From NCBI RefSeq assembly GCF_947623445.1, contig NC_135248.1, forward strand, positions 14,083,820-14,147,819: 64,000 bases of DNA, given 5' to 3'. The position numbers were made by a program, and so were the translations under genes. Source of the DNA: Clavelina lepadiformis (lineage: Eukaryota > Chordata > Ascidiacea > Aplousobranchia > Clavelinidae). Below, in pieces: positions 34,701 to 46,700 of this stretch. The notes beneath the pieces were generated by a model. It saw nothing but the letters and a program-made list of their open reading frames with translations. It did no database searches and had not been told where the DNA came from. Within the stretch, counting starts at the first letter, position 1, and every line of letters begins with the position of its first letter.

Positions 34701-37700
34701 ATTCCTAAAGGCTAAACCTTCACACGAAGGCAAAGTTTGGCCAATAGACGTATTCAGTCTATTTATATCAGATGAAATCATCAGTTTAATAGTGAGAGAA
34801 ACGAACCGTTACGATTGTCAGGTGATCGAAGGTGTTTGGGGTGTTATGAACTGATTTCTTTGAACGAAGGATCACGGGAAGCATCGAAAAAGGCTAGAAA
34901 AGTATCAACCTATTGTGAAGGCTGCGAGAGCAAACCATATTTGTGCTTTAAAATGAAGCATTCTGACTGAAATTTAAGTGACAAATGTTCTTTTTCAATA
35001 TAAAGAATATACAAAGAATTTCATCACTTGCCTGTGTTGAACAAGGATTTTGAAACAGGAAAAAAGGCCAAAAAATAGTAACATTAATGTTTCTCGTAAG
35101 AACCACAGTTGGGTCACAAAGCAGTAGCAAAATTTTACGCATGACCCACTGATGGGTCGCATCGCCGTGAACGTGTTAATTTATGGTCAACATATTTCAA
35201 CACCTGCTTTCCACTTTGACAAAACTTGACCTAACAGAAAATAATTTACCATTCTACATAATATTCATACTGTGTTAATTTGAAAAAATTGAAAAGATAT
35301 TAAGCATTTTCCAATACAACAAATTTATTTAGGGATCTATTTATACGTAGTTTAACCTCATTTTAAAAGCATAAGTTCCACAAGTTCTGGAACATCGTCC
35401 ATAACTACCCCAGGGTTCCCACTGAGCTGTAGTGCAAGTTGTTGGACGATGATTAGCAATGCATTTCCTTTTCTTGTAACTGACCACGTTGGGAAACTTC
35501 TTTCTGCATTGCTGCATATACACCATAATACTAACTAGAGAATGATAAATAATAATATCAATCTATCAACGAAAATGATAAACTATAAAGCTAATAAAAT
35601 CATTGTACATTAAATCTTATCTTATTTCTGCTGATATATGTTTACTATGTAATTACAGTGCATCTTCTACCATCATCTGGTAATGTATGCTTAACGTTTT
35701 AACGCACAACTCTTTTGAGCTTAATTTTGTTACAGTTTAACAGCATTGCTCTGAGTGCTGGAACACCGTCACTATAGCACAACATACTCAGCACTTCGCA
35801 GAACTTTCAGTTTCAACACATTTACATTCTGTTAATTGGGCCTTTGTTAATGAACATTCCTTTCTACGCAAAAATGGCAAAACTGAAAATGTACTTACAA
35901 TAAAAGTTCCACCAATGCAAGTACGCTTAGCAAAGGCAAATACACTTCTACATGTGCACTGCCCATATGGTCCAATATCACTCCAACGTATGGATCCTAA
36001 GAAACAATAAAGTTTGGTTAAAAATTGCTGACAATTAAAATTCCAGTCGCTCAACGAGAAAGTGACAATATTTTTCCACAAAAAAAAGACACATAGTGTA
36101 GCTGATGAACAACTGTATTGTTATGAATTAAGTAGTGTTGTCAAAATGCAGCACAGAGGTCAATAATTCATTCATAATATACAAGATCGAAAAACAAAAC
36201 AAATAATAAAAAAACATTGAAGAATTATTCGAAGAACAAGAATGAATTTACAAAAAGTGACAACCATATAAAAAAGGAAGAAACAAAGAATAACAAACTG
36301 ACAAATCAAATTTTGTGACATCTATCCGCATACAAGTTTATACAATTAATGGCAAAAAATTAACTCGAGTCATTTTGTAACCAGACACAATTTCACTCGG
36401 TTATGACTGTGGTGCTAAAAATAAAATGAGTTTCTTTGGTCAACTTAGCATAGAGATAAAATTCCATCATATTTACAAACCTATTTAAGGGAAAGCACAT
36501 CCATGATATTATTTCCACATTTCACTATGATATTTATTGGTAACAAGTTCAATAAATTGGAATAAACTTTTGCACGCTCGCCTCGAATTAAAAAAGCTTT
36601 TATGACCAAGATATGCCAACACCCAAGCTGCTGCCAAGATATGACACACTTATTTGTTCATTTTACACCTAACTTACCCTAAGTGAAAATCGCCATTAAT
36701 ATTATTCAATCATTCTAGAAAAAAGCAGAAAAATTGACCATAAATGAACACTATACCAATGTACTTTTGACATACTAAAGAAGCAAAAAAATACTAGTGG
36801 ACTTCATAATTTCCCCACCTTTGTTCTAAACAGAATATATGACCTGCATGTTTGGATGACAACACAACAACAACAGTGATTGGGTCAATTCCTATCAAAA
36901 TGTTTAGCTTTATGATGGGAAATCAGCCCACACAAGTTAAAAGGTGTCATTACTCATACAAAAGATTAATATTAGTTAATTATTTTCTTTATTTCTTAAC
37001 ACCATAACGACCAAGCGCGTCAATTGACGTATTTCAAGTATTTAATTTCTTGTTTCTCCACCGGGCATCATCTTTTTCTGCTGAAACATCTTGACAATTA
37101 TTTGTTGGTTTTACTTTCTTGCAACGCTCAGTTTGTCTGACTTTTGGAGGTTTTATGATTAAAATGGTGAATTAAAGTATATGTCTACCTCGGACGACCA
37201 AGCGCATCAATTGACGCACATAGCTTAAAATTTCACACTAAGTCTACCATCTAGTCTGCAGAATCATTACAACGTGATAAAATGGAATAACGATAATCAA
37301 AAATTGATAATCAGCATTGTCTGAGGTATAATTGAGCATGGTGAGATCACCCTAAAATTGGGAAAATTTCTGTCCGGCCTCCTAATTCACTGAAGAAATT
37401 CGGGCTCATTCAGCGAGTTTATTCGAAAGTAGCACGTGCTCGCGAGCAGTGGACATTTAGAAGGACAAAAGGCAGAGAAGACTTCAAAGATGTTTTTCTT
37501 ACTAAATAAATGAATGATTTGTATTTTATGTGTATTATGTGTCAATTGACGCACTTGATCATTCTAGGTAGTATAAAAGTGCGGTCGTTCTAGTGTTAAA
37601 TTAATATCAAAACAAACAGTTGATAATGAAAAAATAGCAGAATAAATGTAAAACCTGTTGAACTCCCACTGCCAACAGTTGTACCATTGCCACCAACAGT

Positions 37701-40700
37701 TGTACCATTGCCACCAGTTGTACCACCACTCCCACCAGTTGTACCACCGCCGCCACCAGTTGTGCCACTGCCGCCACCAGTTGTACCACCGCCGCCACCA
37801 GTTGTACCACCACTGCCACCTGCTGAACCACCACTGCCACCTGTTGTACCACCATCAGTTGAACCACCGCTGCCACCAGTTGAGCTGCCACTGCCACCTG
37901 TTGAACCACCACTGCCACCAATTGAACCACCACTGCCACCAATTGAACCACCACTGCCACCTGTTGAACCACCACTGCCACCTGTTGAACCACTGCTGCC
38001 ACCAGTTGTACCACCATCACCAGTTGTACCATCACTGCCACCAATTGTACCATCACTGTCACCAGTTGAACCACCGCTACCACCAGTTGAACCACCACTG
38101 CCACCAGTTGTACCACTGTTGCCTATTTTCAAGTTTTTGCAGTACAATGTATTCAATTCATTGATATCCTCTTCAGATAATTCAAGCCTATGGTCAGGCA
38201 CTCCTTTTGTCTTAGTACCTAAAACCATATTTTGATGAAATAGAAATCACATAAATATACAAGCATACAAATTCCAAAGATCATGTGGCATTTAACGACA
38301 TGCTGTTATAAAAATTGTCATATTCTTATGCCATGCCAGCAATGATACCAGCCAGGCCTAGCACAAAAACAATGTTTTACCAGGTAACTTTTCCACAGTT
38401 GCCTTCCCATTTCGTGTAAAGCCATATTTTCCGTAGTGCATGACGGAGTCAAAGTCATATGGAGATCCCAAATCAACTACATACTTGACGTTCATCACTC
38501 GATAATGCGCCCTATATGCTTGAAAACATTGAATTACTAAGCATGCATAAAAATACAAATATGATCAGTACAAACACACTGTCAAATATAAATAACTGGT
38601 TTGAAAGCTACAACTTATCAAAATGAAAGTTATCTTTCATCAAAGTCAACAACGCATTTACGAAAAATTAAAGTCTATTGTTCAAGAGTTGAGTAAATGA
38701 TAATTTAAATCAAGCAAAAGTCACATCATGGGTCAAAACACAATACATTATCACCAATACAGCTATTATTAATATTTTTAGAAGCACGCTTGCAAAAGCG
38801 TTTGGGGCTCGCTTCAGTGCAGCTCTAGCAGGAATTGAATTCCAGCTCACCCTGGAATTATACACATTTAATTCCTATGCTATAGAGAACAAGCAACTGG
38901 GTGGACTTAACCATGACTTGTGATCGCTAAAATCAAGAATAACCGTACAAAATATCATATAAGATGTAGCCGAAAGCCACTGTACTACAGCACTCAGAAC
39001 AATGGTTGCATGATGCAATGACAAATAGCAACAAAAGAAATGCTAGTTTCCAACAAACCAGCATGCCTAAAATGTACGCAGACATAAAATTAACTTAAGT
39101 GATGTGGCAAGTTCAAAAACAAGTTAGCTTTAAATTGACGAATAGTTGCCAATAAGTATACTACAGAAAGGATTTTTAAAAATATACTGTCATTAAGCAT
39201 CTATTACCAAAACTGTATCCCAATTTTTTCTTCCTGTTATAATGAAGAAACCAGTCATTCTGAAGTCACAATGTAAAGAAATGGTTTTAGTTATAGCCGT
39301 TACTATATACTTGTCAACCACAGAAAACATTCTATTCATACTTGATCAAAACACCCGAGTCATGCATAATGTTTTTATGCTATGACATAAGAGCCATCAT
39401 CTTCATCATAATCAAGCAATCAATTTGTGTTTTTTCCACATGCTTATGTGAGTGCTTAACCACTGCATGTTTGTAAAAATCCTTTTACAACTATACTTGC
39501 AGGTAATTACCTTTTGATTTAAAGCCCATTTGAACTGAATTTTTGAACTTGCCCCATCACTTTCAATAACTAACTTCATAAATAACAAGTAAACCATAAC
39601 CCGAAAATAAAAAAAAAGTTTTTAACTAATAGTACTAATTTCATTGATATTTTCTCCATTTAAAGATCTGTGCTAAAACTAGTGACAAGAAGAAAGTGAT
39701 CAACTGAAATTTGTCTGTGCAAATAATTATTTAATTGATTCCATGAATAACAAGAAGCAGATGGGTTCATCAGCAGGTGCCATCCGGTGGTACGTGAGAA
39801 AATTTCAGTGGTCCACAAGATATTGTGACTATCTGGTAGTGATATTTCTATGTTTATTAAAAATCAAACAAACCTTTATCCCAATGGTTATAATTTGATT
39901 GATATTTTCATCTTAATATTTTCTCCAATTAAACATTTGCGCTAAAAAAATTGACCAACTAAAATTGGTCTGTGCACTATGTATGCTGACCTAAAATTTG
40001 ATGCGAATTTTGAACAACACATTTATACCAACGATATTTTTATCGGTTAAAACTGGGAACAATTTGTCTCAAACTTTAAGTCGCTTTCTGGCTTGCAGTT
40101 ACATTTCTAGAGCCAAATACAATACCAATAGGCTGATTTCAGACAAACAGGTTAATTCACAGGTCAACAATTTTTTTTTTGTTGCATGAGATTTTTTAAC
40201 TGATTCTACACAATCTTGGGATGTTGATTTCAAATCTGCAATCAGTTTCTTTACGCATGCTCTAGTTTTCATGCAATCGAAAATTTAAATTTTTTCGTTT
40301 CTGGCTCTATTTAGTGTGCGTTGTCTGTGTGGTACAGTACCAGTGTTTCAGATAGAAGCTTTCAGCTCTTTTAAGTTGTAGCCTACTGCTGTTTAAGGGC
40401 GTTTGAAGAAGCTAAACAGTTTGATTATAGTGAGGTATTGCGGATAGATGCTGTAGGATAGGTTATAAGCTCTATTTTACACTCGTAAATGCAAAAATAA
40501 ACCTGATTCATTTTGTTATATCAGTGGTGTGTACACGCTTTTTCTGTCAAAGATGAAATATAACATCATTCATGAAGCCTGCCTACAGAGCTTACTTTGG
40601 CATCCATCTTGGCGATCAAGATAAGAAATGGTCTCCACATATTGTGTGCCATAACTGCGAACAAATGCTCAGAGACTGAACAAAAGGAAAGCGGAAGAGT

Positions 40701-43700
40701 CTGCCTTTTTGCATTCCAATGGTGTGGCGTGAACCCCAAGATCACACGACTGACTGCTAATTTTACATGGTAAAGATGAAAGGTGTTGGCAGGAAGAGCC
40801 GACTAATGCTTTTTTATCCAAGTATACCATCAGCTATACGACCTGTTCCGCACTATGATAGCTTCCCTCCTCCAGTCTTTAGTGGTTTTACAGTTTCTGA
40901 AGATGAGGAAACTGAATCTGATAGGGAAGGGGTTATGGAAATGGAGTATAAAAGAACAGATACAGAATCTGAACACTCTTCTGGTGAAACCAGAGTAGCT
41001 GTTCAGAAGTTTAATCAATCAGAACTGAATGACTTAGTACGTAATTTAGATTTGTCCAAGCAAGAAGCTCAGCTCTTAGCCTCCAGACTAAAAGAAAAAC
41101 AGGATCAATCTGTAAAGGTTTCCTTTTTTCGAAAAAGAGAAGAACTCTTTCTTCCCTATTTTTCAGAGGAAAATATGCTGGTATACTGCAACGATATACC
41201 TGGTCTTCTCGAACAACTGGGTATCTCCTCATATGATCCAGAACAATGGCGATTGTTTTTAGACAGTGTGTCCTTTTACACAGCCTCAAGTGTGTCCTCA
41301 TACACATTGGAAATGTTTATGAAGCTGTTCCAGTTGGTCACTCCACTGTCTTAAAGGAACGTCATGATGACATCAGAATTGTCATGGATTTGCTCAGATT
41401 TGCACACCTGGATCATTTGTGTTAACCTCAAAATGGTTAGTTTTCTGCTAGATCAGCAAAAAGGATACACTAAATTTCTATGGTATCTATGCATGTGGGA
41501 CAGCAGAGCACGTGAAAAACATTGGACACAGAAGGAGCGGCCCTTCCATGAAACATTTCAAGTTGGCATGCCTAAGGTAACACACAACCTAATCGTAAGC
41601 AGAGACAAAATTGTTCTTCCGCCCCTGCACATCAAACTAAGTCTCATAACACAGTTTGTTAAAGCTCTAAATCCTGACAACGAGTCCTTTCATAATCTTC
41701 TTTACACTTTCCCAGCTTTTTCATATGACAAAATTAAAGCAGCAAACTCAAAAAACGTACAAACGCAGAAGTTATTGGATTGCCATCATTCTTTTCAATG
41801 TTATTTTGCAAAAAAAAATGTCATTTTGCTTATTACATGTATTTTACCAGCAAAAATGTTCTTTGTTACATTTTTTCAAACATTTGGTGCCTAATTGTCT
41901 GTAAATACAAATGCTAGTGGTAACACAATAATTTTTGGGAACCTATTTTTGTTTTGAGGTTGGTTATTCGACTATAAGCAAGAACGTCATTTGACAAATC
42001 ATGTAATTTTCAGAAAATTTGAATTATTAAATAAAAAATCTCAATTTGCAAAAAATCTAGACCTTGCAGAAAAAAACTAAGGTCGGATTCGGATTCAGCG
42101 CCCCCAAAATAGGTAAGAACAAGTGTTGGTAGAAATGCAACAAAATTTTTGTTGACCAGTGTTATAGTTAACTTGTAGTGACAGAAATTGTTTGCTGCTC
42201 ACTAAACACATGAGAGATGTGGCCAATTCACGTCTCAAAGAATATTAGAATCTATGAGTGTTTAAATATAAGTGAATTTCAAACACTATGCATTTGTTGA
42301 ACCTGTCAAAATAGTAGCCACAGACAAGACATTACAAGTTTTTGACAGCTTTGTCACAATTGCAAAAGCATTTCGCTCCTGGGACAATAAAATAAACATT
42401 CTTATAGGACACCTCTTGACATTTGTCTAAACTGCAATAAATTAAATTGCCAATGAAACGTTGACGACCGCTGCACTGGATGATAATAAATAGCAATAAA
42501 AAAAATCCTGGTTTCCAGGAATGAGCGCAATAAACAATTGCTTTCATAATCATGTGCTAATGTTTTGACAATTTCTGATATAATAAGAATAAATAAATTA
42601 ATAATATGACATAATAATAATAAATTTTTGACATAATAATATTGTAGTGTTTTGCAAAAAAGTTGCATTAAAGTGAGGTAAATAAATATCAAACCATCCA
42701 AAACATTTTCCCAGATGACTTTGATATAACCATCACGATCTGGCCGGCATTGTTCGTGCTCGAAACCAAAGGTGTGCAATAGTTCGTGAGCGACAATGGA
42801 CCAGTGCTCACAGCCAGCCCCGATGCTTAGTTTTTGGCCAGTTTCAGCAGCCCAGGATTGTTTTCCAAGGTCTGACCTGAAATTTATTTAAGTTGAAGTT
42901 AACGTCGACTAAAATTTAAATGGATTTGAGTATAAATGATGAGTATAGATGATATTTAAAAGTGCATCCAGCGATGCGGAAACTTCGGTTCATAGGGATT
43001 TGACGTTTTTGGCTTTGCCGATTGTGAGTTTTGAAATGTATGATGTCGTTTTAAAACATGTTTTAATTTCATCAAAATGCCTTTGGTGTCTACGAAAAAA
43101 AAAGCTTTCGTCCTACACAAATTAAAAGATCCTGGTTTTTCAGAAACATAATCTAAGATATGGTATGATGTCAGTCGAAGAATAGCAAAAAAAAACAGAC
43201 ATCTAACCACCTCTTAGTGAACATAAAGTAGCTCATGTAAAAAAATAAAAAATTCCATAAAAAAAAACTTTGTGGACGTAGCACGATTCACTACAGCATC
43301 AGGTGGTGGCCTAATCTGCTTGTGCTGCACCTGGAAGTTTCAAGCTTGTTGGTTAGGATGGCAACTTACAAAAGGAAACAAGCTCCGCATTACAACATGG
43401 AATGTTGCAAAAATTGAGCAGAAAACAAGAAATATGACAATTATCATAGTTCATCATAATGAACACTATGACGCTTGATTCTGTGCTTGTGAGTGCAAAG
43501 TGCTTATTTTTTATTCAAGAACTTGAATAAAAGCGGGGTTCGATTTTTCTTTGACGAGCGCCAGCGCCGCTCATTTAAATAAAGCCCCACTCTATATCTA
43601 ATGAATGTAGAAGAAACCTCTTACTTTTAAAATCAAACCAATATGCACTTTTCAAGAGCTCAATAACCTTTGAAAGTATTGTGAAATAAAACAAATTATT

Positions 43701-46700
43701 AAAATATTCTATTTGAGGACATACCAACATCCACTATCTCGAATATATTTAATGTATGGAGAGTCTGATGACGGCAAATAAGGCAGAAACTTAAAGCACG
43801 ACCCCTCCTCAAATTTGTCATGTGCTATTTTGATTGCGCTGACAGCTGCCTTGTTTGATTCTAGAACATCAAAGTGGTTTGAATTCTGAAACTAGAGAAG
43901 AATATTCAACAAAATATTATGGAGAACTTACTAATTTTGTCATCCATTGCGAAATAAATTAAAAATCTTCGATCCTCCACATCCTCATTCCAACGAATAT
44001 TTACAGGGTTATATTTGTTAATAGGAGCTGCTGTCCCAACTTGAAGTAAAAATTCTTCATCTTCGTCTACATAACCATAAGCCTGAAAATAAGATTATCG
44101 AAAATCTTTATACTTGAACTGAGGAAAGTCAGTGTGCAATCTGAGCTCATTGATGATCCTTCAAAACTTAATTGATGATCCTTCAATACTTTTTCTAAAA
44201 GCGGTTACCACCAGATCAAATTTCAAGATTTTAATGAAAACTTTGTGAAATCTCTTTGTCTGAAAGGCACCTACCTCACAAAAATCTCAGAAAAGTTTTT
44301 GTTGCCGAAAAGAATAAAAACCATAGAAACATGGGTCAGGAGCTAGATTATTACAATTACTTTGTCAATTGTTAAGTTAATGAACGAGGAAAAGGCATAC
44401 AAAGAAATACTGAATCTACTATTGAAAAAGCAAACCGGTATTACTGGTAACCTGCCTACAACAACAAAAATGAGCTTTTGCAATAATACGGGACAATTTT
44501 AGAAGTTGCTGAATGAGGATAACTCAGTTAAACTTAGATAAAAAAATTTACATTTGAACAGATTTTTTTCGGCTTGAAATTAACTCAACACCAGTAGAAT
44601 GTGATAAAGACCATGATAGTGTTGTTTCTAGTTTTTGAAAATTTATAGTTTCTCAACTTACAAAGTGTCAATAAAAAAGAAATTTGCATTGTAAAAGAAA
44701 CAGCGGACAGCTGATTGCCATCAAAAAGTGTCACGTGACCAACCAATGGCAACCAATTTAATTCAAACATTTTAACGCGTAAAAGGTCTATTGCCCCCAC
44801 ATTGCTTGTCTCGTGGCAAGTTGCCAAATATATACACATTATTTATCTCTTGTTTTACTTTTTTGTGTAGTAATGTTAAGTTCCCCGAAAATCGAATTGT
44901 TTGTCACTCTCATTATTCAATAATTCACAGATGACATAAAATAACATAGCCTTGAAAGCTTTGACAAAAAAATATGCAAATACGTGCAAAATATTGAAGG
45001 TAGCAGTAACAATATCAACATGCCTAAATGTGGATAATTTGACTGAATTCCACATAGTAACAACATAGTATATGAGAAAACTTATTGCAAGTACAATAAA
45101 ATAATAAATCTCGCAACCTCGCAAATCCCCACCTTCAAAAATCTTGGTAATTGAGTCTCATCTATTTGAATATCTCCTTGGAATGAGTTGGTATCTACTG
45201 CACATTTACAGCTCACTGGGCATCTATCTCTGTCTATTTCATAACCAAAAGGACAGGGAAAGGAGCAAAGCGAGACATCAAAATCACACTCAACCGCTAG
45301 CAAACAAATAAAATCATTAAACTAACTTTAAATAATGTAGTACTAAATTTATTGAAAAATGTTTAGTAAATAAATAAAATCAGTAACTGACTGACTTCAG
45401 ATGTTGTAGTATAAAATATAACTGACCAAAGGAAAATATTGTAAAGAACCTAGATTCTATGATATTGGGCAATCTGGATTTATTGGGATCATCCAAAATG
45501 TGTTTACAAAATTAATATTTTGGCATACATGCAGGTTGAACTCGAAAAATTGAAGAAAAGTTTTTTTAACATCTTCTTAAAAAATACATGCTTAATATGT
45601 TTCTTGTTGCTGCTTCATTATTGCAATAGAAAGAGTGAATGCTGTAAATGATATATGGACGTTTTAAAAACATTCATCACAGGTAACTCTAAAGAGTTAG
45701 ATATACTGTACTAGATGTAAGGAACTATTAGGGTAATACAGTAATACACCTTATTTGTATAAAACCTGACACAAACCTCCTATGACACAATAAAAAGATC
45801 CTCTGCAGTAACAATGAAATTGTTGAAAGATTTTAAACAAATCAAACTGATACAAAGTAAAGAATGACAAAAATTTTTATGTAACTTCAAGAAAATACAA
45901 TGAAGGGCATAAACTGATGAAATGTTTAAGTTATCAGTTATCACAAATATCCTTCTATGTTTGGCATGCGCCAACTCAAATCTATGAATCCAAGTAGCCG
46001 GCACAGATATTGACAAATTTTGTTATTCTCACAAATCTGTCTCTTGTTTGTTGTTGTTGTTGTTTGATCATAAACTTCTGAATATTTGTTAATTTGTATG
46101 AATGTACAGTGCTTTTTATATTTTTCATTGGACAACAAAACAACAGGATTGACAATGTCTATGTTGCTCGACAGGTAGTTTGATAAAGCGCACTCGAGCA
46201 AAGTTAGCAGATTTATGTTCACAAAAATACCAAAATTTATTCATCGTATTTTGACAATCTTCCCCACAATTTATCATATTTCTATACTGTTAAGTAACAA
46301 TTATAAAGTCGGGGTATGTTTATTAAGAAATTTTTGCAGCTGAGGTGTGAGGATTGGCAAATAGAAATAGGTTGGAATCTGTGCATTAAATACACCCAAT
46401 TGGCAACAATTGGTAACACCACAGATGTCTCGTATGTGTCAGTTATGAAAGTCAGCTCAAAATGCATCTGACGAAATGCAGGAGTTTCACCGCTATTGCG
46501 CATGAGGCAATGCAATAGTAGGATGTCTATTGAAATGATTAGAGATGGGAACTTTCCTTCAGTTGACACAAAATTACAGGTTTTCAGATGCATTGCAACA
46601 AAGATGTCAGACAAAATGTTGCCATAGAAAAAAAGATTATGTTAAGCTTGGATAAGTTTGTTTTTGGACATCAGGATCGACGGTTGATCGAAATGAAAAT

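Noticed and set aside
35341..35356. Stop codon at 35341 as the end of the astacin protein
   Set aside because: A GTTAAA donor at 35356 in phase 2 joins exactly to 32988 and completes a TSP1 repeat (CGTYAFKMRSRTC), so the stop lies in an intron.
37607..38235. Four long open frames on both strands over the Gly/Ser/Thr repeat
   Set aside because: They are shadows of a short-unit minisatellite. Only the frame 38218-37655 on the minus strand connects in phase with the astacin and TSP1 exons.
43861..43890. Extending the astacin exon upstream to 43885 (FQNSNHFDVLE)
   Set aside because: That acceptor gives the wrong phase after the donor at 43932. The acceptor TTCTAG at 43861 restores phase and the expected astacin length.
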